A DNA stretch of 64,000 nt, taken from positions 51,158 to 115,157 of the forward strand of contig JAGOOG010000008.1 in assembly GCA_017992605.1 (NCBI GenBank), given 5' to 3'. Of the stretch, positions 35,339 to 44,755 are shown piece by piece; the stretch's first letter is position 1; each line of letters begins with the position of its first letter. The DNA comes from Deltaproteobacteria bacterium. Its GTDB lineage: Bacteria; Desulfobacterota; Desulfomonilia; UBA1062. Made by a program: the position numbers and the translations under genes. The notes below the pieces were generated by a model, which searched no databases, had not been told where the DNA came from, and saw only the letters and a program-made list of their open reading frames with translations.

Positions 35339-36571
35339 ATGGGGATCATCGTTCAGAAGTACGGCGGCACATCCGTCGGCTCCCTGGAAAAGATCAAGTT
35401 CGTTGCGAACAAGGTTGCCACGAGGTATCACGAGGGTCATGACGTGGCGGTCGTGCTGTCCGCCATGTCGGGAGAGACGGACAAGCTCATCAGGCTCGCC
35501 AAGGAAATCTCCCCCTCCCCCGATCCCCGCGAGATGGACGTCATCGTTGCCACGGGCGAACAGGTGAGCATAGCCCTGCTCGCCATGGCGCTCAAGGACA
35601 TCGGTGTTCCCGCCCGTTCGCTGCTCGGGTTCCAGATCGGGATAAAGACGGATGACACATTCATGAAAGCCAGAATCATGGATATCGATACAAAGGCATT
35701 GAGAAAGGCATTTGCCGCGAGAGAGGTCGCCGTTGTGGCGGGTTTCCAGGGCGTCACCGGTAGCATGGACATCACCACCCTCGGGAGAGGCGGATCGGAC
35801 ACCTCGGCAGTTGCCCTGGCTGCGGTTCTCGGGGCCGAATTGTGCGAGATATACACCGATGTCGACGGCGTCTACACCTGTGATCCCAATATCTGCGACA
35901 AGGCCCGCAGGCTCGACAGAATCTCCTACGACGAGATGCTGGAGATGGCATCCCTCGGTGCGAAGGTTCTCCAGACGCGCTCCGTGGAGTTTGCGAAGAA
36001 GTACAATGTTCCCATACTGGTGAAGAGCACCTTCACCGACCAAGGCGGAACTCTCACCACCCAGGAGGATAGCGAGATGGAAAAGGAAGTCTTATCCGGG
36101 ATCACCTACGACAAGAACGAGGCGAAGATCACCATCCTCGGCGTGCAGGACAAACCGGGAGTGGCGGCCAGGATCTTCTCCCCCCTGTCAGAAAAGAACA
36201 TCAACGTGGACATGATCATCCAGAACGTATCAACTGACGGCAAGCTTGCCGACTTGAGCTTCACGGTCACCAAGAGCGATTTCGAAAAGGCCATGTCCAT
36301 CGTGAAGCAGGTAGCCGGAGAGATCGGCTGCCGTGACGTGGTGGGAGACCTCTCCATAGCCAAGATATCCATCGTTGGTGTCGGGATGAGGTCCCATGCG
36401 GGCGTGGCGTCCAAGATGTTCTCGGCGCTGTCCCAGGTCGGTATCAACATCCAGATGATCTCCACCTCGGAGATCAAGGTCTCGTGCGTCATCGACGAGA
36501 AGTTCATCGAGCTCGGGGTACGGGTGCTCCATGAGACATTTGAACTCGACAAGCAAAGGGCTGCAGTTTGA
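35339..36571 (+). CDS. lysC: Aspartate kinase with two ACT domains
   Basis: A 410-residue monofunctional aspartokinase, first step to lysine, threonine and methionine. The kinase domain starts with VQKYGGTSVGSLE and includes TTLGRGGSDTSAVALA. Two C-terminal ACT domains (about 265-340 and 345-405) have GVQDKPGVAARIF and GVGMRSHAGVASKMF, indicating feedback inhibition by amino acids. The start follows GAGAGGTGA. It overlaps cimA as TTGA, linking aspartate-family and isoleucine supply. Confidence 0.96.
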   Translation: MGIIVQKYGGTSVGSLEKIKFVANKVATRYHEGHDVAVVLSAMSGETDKLIRLAKEISPSPDPREMDVIVATGEQVSIALLAMALKDIGVPARSLLGFQIGIKTDDTFMKARIMDIDTKALRKAFAAREVAVVAGFQGVTGSMDITTLGRGGSDTSAVALAAVLGAELCEIYTDVDGVYTCDPNICDKARRLDRISYDEMLEMASLGAKVLQTRSVEFAKKYNVPILVKSTFTDQGGTLTTQEDSEMEKEVLSGITYDKNEAKITILGVQDKPGVAARIFSPLSEKNINVDMIIQNVSTDGKLADLSFTVTKSDFEKAMSIVKQVAGEIGCRDVVGDLSIAKISIVGVGMRSHAGVASKMFSALSQVGINIQMISTSEIKVSCVIDEKFIELGVRVLHETFELDKQRAAV

Positions 36572-38169
36572 GAAGGATAGAGATCTACGACACCACGCTG
36601 CGTGACGGGTCCCAGGCCGAGGATATCAGCCTGTCCTTGGACGACAAGATCTCCATCATCACGCGGCTCGACCAGCTCGGCATCCACTACATCGAGGCCG
36701 GCTGGCCTGGTGCCAATCCCAAGGACGAACGCCTGTTCGCGAGGGTCAGGTCGCTGCCGATCAAGAACGCCCGGATAATGGCCTTCGGCAGCACCTGCAG
36801 ACCGGGATCTGTCCCGGCAAACGACCGGTTGATCAAGTCCATCATCAACGCGAAGCCTTCAGGCGTGACTATCTTCGGCAAATCGTGGGATGTCCATGTC
36901 CGCGGAGAAGGCGGCCTCGGTTGCACCCTCGACGAGAACCTGAGCATGATCAGGGATACCATTGCATACCTCAAGGGTTTCCTCGCGCACGTCTTCTTCG
37001 ATGCAGAACACTTTTTCGACGGGTTCAAGGCCAACAGGGACTATGCGATCGCCGCCGTCAGGACCGCAGCCGAGGGCGGGGCGGAGCGGGTGGTCCTGTG
37101 CGACACCAACGGGGGGACATTGCCCCTCGAGGTGCAAGAGATCATAGCAGCCCTCCGGAAGGAAAGCCGGGTTCCTCTCGGCATACACTGTCACAATGAC
37201 GGGGACCTGGCAGTGGCCAACACCGTCTGTGCCGTGCAGGCAGGGGTCGATCATGTGCACGGCACCATCAACGGGGTGGGTGAGCGCTGCGGGAACGCAA
37301 ACCTGTGCTCCATCATCCCCAACCTGACCGTCAAGCTCGGCTACGAGACCATACCCCCTGAAAACATGAGGTTGCTCAGCGAGATCTCCAGGTTTTTCGA
37401 CGAGATCGCAAACCTGGCCCACAACAAGCACCAGCCCTATGTAGGTGAAGCGGCTTTCGCCCACAAAGGGGGCGTCCATGTGAGCGCCGTCATGGGTGAT
37501 CCCACCACCTACGAGCACATCTCTCCCGATATCGTGGGAAACCAGCGCAAGGTCCTGGTCTCCGAGCACTCGGGCAGGAGCAACATCCTCTACAAGGCGA
37601 GAGAGTTCAACATCGATCTCTCCAAGGACGATACCACGGCCAACGAGATCGTGAAGAGCATCAAGGACCTCGAGGACTGCGGGTTCCAGTTCGAAGGGGC
37701 CGACGCCTCCCTCGAGCTGCTCATGAAGAAGGCCATGGGGGCCCACATGCGCTCCTTCAAGCTGAAAGGATTCCGGGTCAACACCGAGCGCCGCAGTGAC
37801 GACGCCGACCCGGTATCCGAGGCCACCATCATGATCGAGGTGGACGGCAATGTGGAACATACCGCCGCCCTCGGAAACGGCCCGGTCAATGCCCTTGACC
37901 GAGCCTTGAGAAAGGCCCTGGTGAAGTTCTATCCGGGAATCCAGGAAGTGGAGCTCCTTGACTACAAGGTCCGTGTCATCTCCTCCCGGCAGGGGACCGA
38001 ATCGGTGGTGCGTGTCCTCATCGAGTCGGGGGACAAGAAGGACCGCTGGAACACCGTGGGCGTTTCCAGCAACATCCTCGAGGCCTCTTGGATGGCCCTG
38101 GTGGACAGCATGGATTACAAGCTCTACAAGGACGCCCACAAAAGAGGCACGCGCGCAAAGGGACGTTAA
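36568..38169 (+). CDS. cimA: (R)-citramalate synthase
   Basis: A 533-residue alpha-isopropylmalate-synthase-family enzyme of the CimA type, which condenses pyruvate and acetyl-CoA for threonine-independent isoleucine synthesis. The catalytic motif is TTLRDGSQAED at residues 9-19. HCHNDGDLAVAN and GTINGVGERCGNANL bind the metal and substrate. A C-terminal regulatory LeuA-dimer domain spans about 400-525. The length and the GSQAEDISLS opening fit CimA rather than LeuA. The start is a TTG overlapping the lysC stop. Confidence 0.93.
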   Translation: MRRIEIYDTTLRDGSQAEDISLSLDDKISIITRLDQLGIHYIEAGWPGANPKDERLFARVRSLPIKNARIMAFGSTCRPGSVPANDRLIKSIINAKPSGVTIFGKSWDVHVRGEGGLGCTLDENLSMIRDTIAYLKGFLAHVFFDAEHFFDGFKANRDYAIAAVRTAAEGGAERVVLCDTNGGTLPLEVQEIIAALRKESRVPLGIHCHNDGDLAVANTVCAVQAGVDHVHGTINGVGERCGNANLCSIIPNLTVKLGYETIPPENMRLLSEISRFFDEIANLAHNKHQPYVGEAAFAHKGGVHVSAVMGDPTTYEHISPDIVGNQRKVLVSEHSGRSNILYKAREFNIDLSKDDTTANEIVKSIKDLEDCGFQFEGADASLELLMKKAMGAHMRSFKLKGFRVNTERRSDDADPVSEATIMIEVDGNVEHTAALGNGPVNALDRALRKALVKFYPGIQEVELLDYKVRVISSRQGTESVVRVLIESGDKKDRWNTVGVSSNILEASWMALVDSMDYKLYKDAHKRGTRAKGR

Positions 38170-38204
38170 GCCTTCTCTCTGAGAATCCGATAAGGAAGAG
38201 TAGC

Positions 38205-38525
38205 ATGGAACCAAGGAAGGGGCCAGTGATGAAGAGAGAAGCGAGCAGGTGCAGCGACAGCAGGAAGTTCGAGTTCCAGGGTATGAAGAAATGGTTGAGG
38301 CAAGGGGACTACATCCTCTCCACCATCTCTGAGGATGGGACGATCTGGACCTACACGAGCAAGGCTCTGCCTATATTCGATTTCGGAAACACCAAGATCT
38401 TCCAGGCCCAGGAATCAGGGGTTGCCGAGGTAAGCGGCATGGAAAAGGGTGATGAGTTCTATTTCTCCATCCAGGGAATCAGGGTTTCCAAGATCTATGA
38501 CTACTGCTACACGGAAGACATGTAG
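38205..38525 (+). CDS. Hypothetical protein
   Basis: A 106-residue soluble protein that I do not recognise. It is basic at the N-terminus (KREASRCSDSRKFEFQ) and then forms a predicted beta-rich stretch (GDYILSTISEDGTIWTYTSK and GDEFYFSIQGIRVSKIYDY). Two ATGs have good ribosome sites: 38205 (GGAAGAG) and 38229 (GGAAGGGG at 6 nt). It follows cimA by 35 bp and may share its transcript. Codon use fits its neighbours. Confidence 0.6.
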   Translation: MEPRKGPVMKREASRCSDSRKFEFQGMKKWLRQGDYILSTISEDGTIWTYTSKALPIFDFGNTKIFQAQESGVAEVSGMEKGDEFYFSIQGIRVSKIYDYCYTEDM

Positions 38526-38545
38526 GCAGAGAACTTCACGGGAGA

Positions 38546-38767
38546 TTACCGAAACGCAACGCCCAAGAGCAGTGAAGCCAGGGTCAGGAGGAAGATCACC
38601 ATGGTGGTTCGCGTACGGTTCCGGTCCTTTCTCATCATAGACCACTCCACGATGCAGAACCCCAGGATCACGGCAAAGACGATGGCCCACGAGACGGGCT
38701 CGAGGCGGGACGTAAAAGCATAGCCCATATAAACGGCAACAGGGATATAGAGAACAATCCACATCAT
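38546..38767 (-). CDS. Small three-helix membrane protein, hypothetical
   Basis: A 73-residue protein with three hydrophobic helices (about 2-18, 25-44 and 53-72). A charged loop MRKDRNRTRTT lies before the third helix. No family recognised. The start has no clear ribosome site. It converges on the preceding hypothetical gene. Confidence 0.55.
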   Translation of the reverse strand: MMWIVLYIPVAVYMGYAFTSRLEPVSWAIVFAVILGFCIVEWSMMRKDRNRTRTTMVIFLLTLASLLLGVAFR

Positions 38768-38902
38768 AACGTTATCAGTCTATATCATAACTGAATTCCC
38801 CGGGGAAATCCGAATTCGGTACCCACAATCACCGGTATTATTCAGCACGGAATCCTTCCTTCATGAGAAGCCTTGCCAGGCCTGAACATGTTGCTTTTAT
38901 CC

Positions 38903-38931
38903 TTGATATTTTTCCACAACCGTGACATAGG
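38903..38931 (+). promoter_or_regulatory. Weak candidate promoter for the tRNA-Lys/tRNA-Glu pair
   Basis: TTGATA at 38903-38908 and CATAGG at 38926-38931 are 17 bp apart and end 14 nt before tRNA-Lys. The -10 box is poor, so this is tentative. Confidence 0.3.
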
Positions 38932-38944
38932 GGGTTCTCGAACT

Positions 38945-39017
38945 GAGCCAGTAGCTCAGTCGGTAGAGCATCGGACTTTTAATCCGGTGGTCGAGGGTTC
39001 GAGTCCCTCCTGGCTCA
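38945..39017 (+). tRNA. tRNA-Lys (anticodon TTT)
   Basis: The acceptor stem GAGCCAG pairs with CTGGCTC. The D arm is GCTC...GAGC. The anticodon loop CTTTTAA sits in a TCGGA/TCCGG stem and gives anticodon TTT. The T arm is GAGGG-TTCGAGT-CCCTC, and the discriminator is A. The 3' CCA is not encoded. Confidence 0.96.
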
Positions 39018-39024
39018 TAAGTAT

Positions 39025-39102
39025 GTCCCCATCGTCTAGCCAGGCCCAGGACACCGGCCTTTCACGCCGGCGACAGGGGTTCAAATCCCCTTGGGGACGC
39101 CA
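39025..39102 (+). tRNA. tRNA-Glu (anticodon TTC)
   Basis: The acceptor stem GTCCCCA pairs with TGGGGAC. The anticodon loop CTTTCAC in a CCGGC/GCCGG stem gives TTC. The T arm is AGGGG-TTCAAAT-CCCCT, and the discriminator is G. Here the CCA end is encoded. It is 7 bp after tRNA-Lys, so both come from one transcript. Confidence 0.96.
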
Positions 39103-39104
39103 GA

Positions 39105-39136
39105 AACCCCCGGGGATCAGTCCCGGGGGTTATTTA
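39105..39136 (+). terminator. Rho-independent terminator after the tRNA pair
   Basis: A perfect 10-bp stem (AACCCCCGGG and CCCGGGGGTT) with a 7-nt loop is followed by ATTTA. It lies directly after tRNA-Glu. Confidence 0.82.
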
Positions 39137-39181
39137 CCCTTGACCTATCGTTGACGTTCTCTTCCCGGGAAGACCGGCATC

Positions 39182-40132
39182 TCAGGCATACTTCTCTTTC
39201 ATGGTCGATGAAAAACAGTCCACGAGGGCGGGGTCCAGTACGTTGTCCTTCATGGACTCGAGCATCTCCAGGGCACATTCGGGGGTGTACGCCCGACGGT
39301 AGGGCCGTTCGGTGGTCAGGGCGTCGTAGATGTCCGCCACGCTCACGATCCGTGCCTCCAAGGGGATCTCATCGCCGGCGAGCCCTGCCGGGTACCCCTT
39401 ACCGTCGTAACGTTCGTGATGAGAGAGGATGATGTTCACGATGGCGCCCGACAGGCTTCCCTTCCGGGCAACATCGGCCCCCCAGAGGGGGTGGTTCCTG
39501 ATCACATGGACCTCTGCATCGTCCAGCGGTCCCTCATTGTTCAGGATATTCTCCGATACGCCGATCTTCCCGCAGTCGTGAAGCCAGCTCCCGTACCGTA
39601 TGGCTGCCTGCGTCTCTTCGGTGAGGCCAAGCTTCCGGGCAATCATGACGGCATAGGTGGCCACCCGCTCGGAATGCCCCCTGGTATACGGATCCTTGAG
39701 CTCCAGGGCATGCACCAGCGAGCGCATGGTGTTCTGGTCACCCCTGAGAATCGACTTGACGAGCCGATAGCGCTCGAGGGCGTCTTCCACGATCGCCACC
39801 AGCTGGGAATTCTCCCACGGCTTGACGAGAAAACGGTACACTTCCACCCGGTTGATGGCTTCCAGGGCCGTTTCCAGGTCTGCGAACCCTGTCATGAGGA
39901 TCTTGACCGTGTCCGGCGATATGACCTTGACGCGGGACAGCAGGTCGATCCCCCTCATGCCGGGCATATGGTTGTCCGACACGAGCACGGCTATCTCGTG
40001 CTTCTTCAGTCTCTCCAGGGCGTCTACAGGGCTGTTCGAAGTGAGGATGTCGATGCCCCGATCGGCAAAGATCTGCGTGGCAATGTCCAGGATATAGTCT
40101 TCGTCGTCGACGAAAAGGATTTCTTCAGCCAT
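39182..40132 (-). CDS. Response regulator with HD-GYP phosphodiesterase output
   Basis: A 316-residue RpfG-like protein. The receiver domain (1-120) has D9-D10, a phosphoacceptor aspartate in VLVSDNHMPG and a lysine in FLVKPWE. The HD-GYP domain (about 135-310) has GHSERVATYA, the HD pair HDCGKIG, HPLWGADV, HHERYDGKGYP and VADIYDALTT. All metal ligands and the GYP motif are present, so it should hydrolyse cyclic di-GMP. No histidine kinase is adjacent. With the pil genes on either side, it may influence pilus-dependent behaviour (inference). Confidence 0.92.
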   Translation of the reverse strand: MAEEILFVDDEDYILDIATQIFADRGIDILTSNSPVDALERLKKHEIAVLVSDNHMPGMRGIDLLSRVKVISPDTVKILMTGFADLETALEAINRVEVYRFLVKPWENSQLVAIVEDALERYRLVKSILRGDQNTMRSLVHALELKDPYTRGHSERVATYAVMIARKLGLTEETQAAIRYGSWLHDCGKIGVSENILNNEGPLDDAEVHVIRNHPLWGADVARKGSLSGAIVNIILSHHERYDGKGYPAGLAGDEIPLEARIVSVADIYDALTTERPYRRAYTPECALEMLESMKDNVLDPALVDCFSSTMKEKYA

Positions 40133-40285
40133 CTCTTGTGACCCATCGTCTTTCTGGATGAAAAAGTTTATGCCATACCAGGAGAAATAGCAAGCAATCG
40201 AAAGAATTGCAGGGCACGACTCCCGCGGGCATCCTGCAGCAAATCATGCATAGAACTGTCAGGGCATTTGTGGTAGTCAAAAGCC

Positions 40286-40615
40286 ATGAGATCGGTCGGC
40301 GAAGTGGTCGCCATACACGTCAAGAACAAGCCCTCTGTCTATGCCAGGATCGAGGCCATCCAGGCCGATGTCAAGCCCAGGTGGCTCCAGGTGAGGTTCC
40401 TGTTCCTCAGCTTTCCTCCCCAAGAGGCAACCTGGACCCTCAGGCCTGAATACCTCGACGGGGCGACCTTCACCATGAATGATATCCCGGTACGGATTCA
40501 GCCCGTAAAGAGTCCTGGTCCAAAACCGATGCAACGCCGGCCGGCACCGGGTCGACAGGGCGCCATGGTGATATCCATGGAAAAGGTCAGGGCAGACAGG
40601 GACAAACAGGACTGA
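40286..40615 (+). CDS. Conserved hypothetical protein upstream of pilB
   Basis: A 109-residue protein. The first 72 residues look like a small beta-barrel (VGEVVAIHVKNKPSVYARIE, LQVRFLFLSFP, TWTLRPEYLDG, FTMNDIPVRIQPV). A proline- and basic-rich tail follows. No family name is recognised. An in-frame TAG lies four codons before the ATG, which fixes the longest start; no good ribosome site is seen. It is about 100 bp upstream of pilB and could be in that transcript. Confidence 0.6.
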   Translation: MRSVGEVVAIHVKNKPSVYARIEAIQADVKPRWLQVRFLFLSFPPQEATWTLRPEYLDGATFTMNDIPVRIQPVKSPGPKPMQRRPAPGRQGAMVISMEKVRADRDKQD

Positions 40616-40713
40616 AAATCGGCATTGAACCAGTAAGTTACACCCTTGCGCAGCGTGGTTCCTCAATTAAAGTCGGGCTCTTCAACTGCCGATAGTCAAT
40701 AGGAAGGTGAGAT

Positions 40714-42417
40714 ATGGCGAATGAGCGCATCGGCGAGCAGCTTGTAAAAAACGCACTGATAACACCTGATCAACTCCTGGAGGCCCAGAAGGCCCAGAAG
40801 GTGTCCGGGACGAGGCTGGGATCACAGCTCGTCAAGCTCGGCCATATCAGTGAGGAACAGCTCGTGGATTTCCTCGGCAAGCAGTATCGGCTGCCCTCCG
40901 TCATTCTCAAGAGCATGAGCCCCGACCCGGAGATCGTCAAGCTCATCCCCATCAACGTGGTTCAGAAATACCATGCCATCCCCTTCGACCGGAACGGCTC
41001 CACCCTGAAGGTCGCCATGACGGATCCCACGAACATCTTCGCCGTGGACGATCTCAAGTTCCTCACCGGGTACTCCATCGACGTCTACGTCACCTCCGAG
41101 GATTCCCTGAAGTGGGCCATCGACCACTTCTATGACCAGAGCGCCTCGCTCGACGACGCACTGAACAGCATGGAGGACCTGGCCGGGAACGTCGAAGTGG
41201 CCATGGAAGGAGACGAGCTCGCCGTCGGCGACCTGGAGAAGGAGGCCGACCAGGCCCCGGTCATCAAGCTCGTCAACCTGACGCTGGTGGATGCCATCAA
41301 GAAGGGGGCCAGCGACATCCATGTCGAGCCCTATGAGAAGTACATGCGTATCAGATACCGGCTGGACGGCATGCTCATCGAGGCCATGAAACCGCCCATC
41401 CGGCTCAAGAATGCCCTCGTGTCACGCCTGAAGATCATGGCCAGGCTCGACATCGCCGAGAGGAGGCTCCCCCAGGACGGCAGGATCAAGCTCAGGGTCC
41501 AGGGCGGCAAGGAGGTGGAGTTCCGGGTATCCGTGCTCCCAACCCTGTTCGGCGAAAAGGTGGTTCTGCGAATCCTGGACAAGTCGACCCTGCAGCTCGA
41601 CATGACCAAGCTCGGCTTCGAAGAGGAAGCCCTCTCCCGATTCAAGGAGGCCATCTACAAGCCCTGGGGGATGGTCCTCGTGACGGGTCCCACCGGATCG
41701 GGCAAGACCACGACGCTGTACTCGGCCCTGTCGGAGCTGAACAAGATCGACCGGAACATTTCCACCGCCGAAGACCCCGTCGAGTTCAACCTGCCCGGCG
41801 TGAACCAGGTCCAGATGCACGAAGAGATCGGCCTGACCTTCGCCACCTCGCTGAGATCCTTCCTCAGGCAGGACCCGGACATCATCCTCGTCGGCGAGAT
41901 CCGCGACTTCGAAACGGCGGAGATCGGCATCAAGGCGGCCTTGACCGGTCACCTCGTGCTTTCCACCCTCCATACCAACGACGCCCCGTCCACCATCAAC
42001 AGGCTCCTCAACATGGGTATCGAACCGTTCCTGGTGGCGTCATCGGTGAACCTGATCGTGGCCCAGAGGCTTGCCAGGAAGGTCTGTTCACAGTGCAAGA
42101 CAAGGGACGACATCGCTATGGAGACCCTGCACCAGATGGGCATGGACCCCGATATCACCCACAAGGTCGAGTGCTTTACCGGCAGGGGCTGCCCGATGTG
42201 CGGAAATACCGGCTTCAAGGGCAGGATAGCGCTCTATGAAGTCATGCCCATCACGGAGGCGGTCCGCGAGCTCATCCTCATGGGTGCGTCCGCATCGGAA
42301 GTCAAGAACCAGGCCATCAGCGAGGGCATGAAGACCCTCAGACAGAGCGGCCTCACCAAGATCTTAGACGGCACCACGTCGGTGGCCGAGATACTCAGGA
42401 CCACCATGGCCGACTAA
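40714..42417 (+). CDS. pilB: Type IV pilus extension ATPase PilB
   Basis: A 567-residue GspE/PilB-type secretion ATPase. The N-terminal MshEN-type region (about 1-150) includes RIGEQLVKNALITPDQLLEA and may bind c-di-GMP. Walker A is GPTGSGKTTTLYSAL near residue 325. The Asp box, Walker B (DPDIILVGEIRD) and His box (GHLVLSTLHTNDAP) follow. A tetracysteine zinc site (CSQC and CPMC) is near the C-terminus. It powers pilin polymerisation with PilC. It leads a pilB-pilT-pilC operon. Confidence 0.96.
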   Translation: MANERIGEQLVKNALITPDQLLEAQKAQKVSGTRLGSQLVKLGHISEEQLVDFLGKQYRLPSVILKSMSPDPEIVKLIPINVVQKYHAIPFDRNGSTLKVAMTDPTNIFAVDDLKFLTGYSIDVYVTSEDSLKWAIDHFYDQSASLDDALNSMEDLAGNVEVAMEGDELAVGDLEKEADQAPVIKLVNLTLVDAIKKGASDIHVEPYEKYMRIRYRLDGMLIEAMKPPIRLKNALVSRLKIMARLDIAERRLPQDGRIKLRVQGGKEVEFRVSVLPTLFGEKVVLRILDKSTLQLDMTKLGFEEEALSRFKEAIYKPWGMVLVTGPTGSGKTTTLYSALSELNKIDRNISTAEDPVEFNLPGVNQVQMHEEIGLTFATSLRSFLRQDPDIILVGEIRDFETAEIGIKAALTGHLVLSTLHTNDAPSTINRLLNMGIEPFLVASSVNLIVAQRLARKVCSQCKTRDDIAMETLHQMGMDPDITHKVECFTGRGCPMCGNTGFKGRIALYEVMPITEAVRELILMGASASEVKNQAISEGMKTLRQSGLTKILDGTTSVAEILRTTMAD

Positions 42418-42432
42418 TTCGGAGGTATCCCA

Positions 42433-43536
42433 TTGGAACATTCTATCTATGACCTGCTGAAATCCATGTTTGACAAGGGTGCTTCAGACCTTCATATCAC
42501 CACGGGCTCACCGCCCCAGGTGCGTGTCCGGGGTCAGCTCTATCCCCTGGATGCGCCGGTCATGGACCCCAAGACCACCAGGGAACTGCTCTACTCCATC
42601 CTCACCGAGTCCCAGAAGCACAAGTTCGAGGAGGAGCAGGAGCTCGACCTCTCCTTCGGCATCAAGGGCGTGGCGAGGTTCAGGGCCAACATATTCATCC
42701 AGCGGGGTGCCCTGGCCGGCGTATTCAGGATGATCCCCTATGAGATCATGGCCCTGGACAGCCTCGGGCTGCCGCCGGTCGTCATGAGGCTCACCACGCT
42801 CCCTCGGGGACTCATCCTGGTGACGGGTCCCACGGGATGCGGCAAGTCTACGACGCTGGCTGCCTTCCTGGACAAGATCAACACCGAGCGCCACGACCAC
42901 ATCGTCACCATCGAGGATCCCATCGAGTTCGTGCACAAGCACAAGGGATGCCTGGTCAACCAGAGGGAGATCGGCGCTGACACGAAGAGCTTCGTCAACG
43001 CCCTGAAGTACATCCTGCGGCAGGACCCCGATGTGGTTTTCATCGGCGAGATGAGGGACCTGGAGACCATGCAGGCGGCGCTGACCATCTCCGAGACGGG
43101 ACACCTCGTGTTTGCGACCTTACACACCAACTCGGCCGTGCAGACCGTCAACCGCATCGTGGACGCCTTCCCCGCACACCAGCAGTCGCAGATCCGCGCC
43201 CAGCTCGCTTTCGTGCTCGAGGCGGTCATCGCCCAGCAGCTCATCCCGAGGCTTGACGGCAAAGGCCGGGTCATGTCCTCCGAGGTGATGATCTCCACCC
43301 CGGCCATCCGAAACCTCATCCGGGAGGACAAGATCCACCAGATCTATTCCCAGATGCAGGTCGGCCAGACCAAGCACGGTATGCAGACCATGAACCAGTC
43401 GCTGCTGAACCTCTACATGCGCAAGTTCGTCTCCCTGGATGACGCCCTGGGGAGGTCCATGGACCCCGAGGAGCTCAGGCAGATGATGTCGTCCCCTTCG
43501 CAGCAGCGGAACGTATCCGGAACGGAGAGGAGATAA
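42433..43536 (+). CDS. pilT: Type IV pilus retraction ATPase PilT
   Basis: A 367-residue ATPase. Walker A is GPTGCGKSTT (about 132-141), followed by VTIEDPIEFVH, Walker B DPDVVFIGEMRDLETM and the His box GHLVFATLHTNSAVQT. The AIRNLIREDKIHQIYSQMQ segment is the PilT hallmark for retraction. It starts at a TTG with GGAGG 7 nt upstream, 15 bp after pilB. Confidence 0.96.
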   Translation: MEHSIYDLLKSMFDKGASDLHITTGSPPQVRVRGQLYPLDAPVMDPKTTRELLYSILTESQKHKFEEEQELDLSFGIKGVARFRANIFIQRGALAGVFRMIPYEIMALDSLGLPPVVMRLTTLPRGLILVTGPTGCGKSTTLAAFLDKINTERHDHIVTIEDPIEFVHKHKGCLVNQREIGADTKSFVNALKYILRQDPDVVFIGEMRDLETMQAALTISETGHLVFATLHTNSAVQTVNRIVDAFPAHQQSQIRAQLAFVLEAVIAQQLIPRLDGKGRVMSSEVMISTPAIRNLIREDKIHQIYSQMQVGQTKHGMQTMNQSLLNLYMRKFVSLDDALGRSMDPEELRQMMSSPSQQRNVSGTERR

Positions 43537-43539
43537 GCC

Positions 43540-44733
43540 ATGTCAGTATTCGTTTGGGAAGGTAGGCTCCCCAACGGCACCACCAAGAAAGGCGAGTTCG
43601 AGGCTGCCGACAAGGCCGCAGCGAGCATGATCCTGAAAAGACAGCGGATAGTCCCCACCAAGCTCAAGGTCAAGCCCCAGGAGATCGCCCTCTTTTCCAA
43701 GGGCATCAAGACCAAGGAGATCGTGATCTTCACGAGGCAGTTCTCCACCATGATCAACGCCGGACTGCCGCTGGTGCAGTGCCTCGACATCCTCTCGTCC
43801 CAGCAGCCCAACCCGACCTTCAAGAAAGTCCTCGCTCAGATCAAGCAGGACGTGGAAGGAGGGAGCACCTTCGCGGATGCCCTAGGCAAGCACCCCAAGG
43901 TCTTCGACAACCTCTATGTGAACCTCGTGGCGGCAGGCGAGATCGGTGGCGTCCTGGACACGGTCCTGAACAGACTCGCCGTGTACATGGAGAAGAACGA
44001 GAACCTCAAGAACAAGGTCAAGAGCGCCATGACGTACCCCATCATCGTCCTGTGCGTTGCCTTCGGCGTGGTGGCGGTCCTCATGATCTTTGTCATCCCG
44101 ACCTTCAGCGACATGTTCAAGCAGTTCGGATCGGCGCTGCCCGGTCCGACCCAGCTCGTTGTCTCCTTGAGCAACTTCTTCAGGGACTTCTGGTGGGGGA
44201 TCTTCGGGGCCATCGTGGCCTTCATCATCGCCTTCAAGTATATCCGCAAGCAGCCCAAGGGCCGGTACTACACCGACAAGATGTTCCTGCGCCTGCCGGT
44301 CTTCGGCCCGCTGCTCCGCAAGGTCGCCGTCGCCAAGTTCACACGCACCCTGGGCACCATGATCTCATCGGGCGTTCCCATCATGGACGGCCTCGATATC
44401 ACCTCCAAGACCGCGGGCAACGTCATCGTGGAGGAGGCGATCCGCTCGGTGAGGACCTCCATCAGTGAGGGGAAATCCATGTCTGAGCCCCTCGAGCAGA
44501 CCGGCATCTTCCCGGGCATGGTGGTGCAGATGATCGCCGTGGGCGAGGCGACGGGCGCAATGGACCAGATGCTCAGCAAGATCGCTGACTTCTACGATGA
44601 AGAGGTGGACACCGCCGTGGAGACGCTTACCTCGGCCCTGGAGCCCATACTCATGGTCTTTCTCGGCGGCATCATCGGATTCGTGGTCGTGGCCATGTAC
44701 CTGCCCATCTTCCAGATGGCACAGAACGTGTAA
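43540..44733 (+). CDS. pilC: Type IV pilus platform protein PilC
   Basis: A 397-residue inner-membrane protein with two GspF domains (about 65-190 and 270-390) and three transmembrane helices. FTRQFSTMINAGLPLVQCLD and FTRTLGTMISSGVPIMDGLD are the repeated F-domain signatures. It connects PilB and PilT to the growing pilus base. It starts 3 bp after pilT and is followed by a strong hairpin. Confidence 0.95.
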   Translation: MSVFVWEGRLPNGTTKKGEFEAADKAAASMILKRQRIVPTKLKVKPQEIALFSKGIKTKEIVIFTRQFSTMINAGLPLVQCLDILSSQQPNPTFKKVLAQIKQDVEGGSTFADALGKHPKVFDNLYVNLVAAGEIGGVLDTVLNRLAVYMEKNENLKNKVKSAMTYPIIVLCVAFGVVAVLMIFVIPTFSDMFKQFGSALPGPTQLVVSLSNFFRDFWWGIFGAIVAFIIAFKYIRKQPKGRYYTDKMFLRLPVFGPLLRKVAVAKFTRTLGTMISSGVPIMDGLDITSKTAGNVIVEEAIRSVRTSISEGKSMSEPLEQTGIFPGMVVQMIAVGEATGAMDQMLSKIADFYDEEVDTAVETLTSALEPILMVFLGGIIGFVVVAMYLPIFQMAQNV

Positions 44734-44755
44734 CTCTCAGCGGGAATCATAGCAG

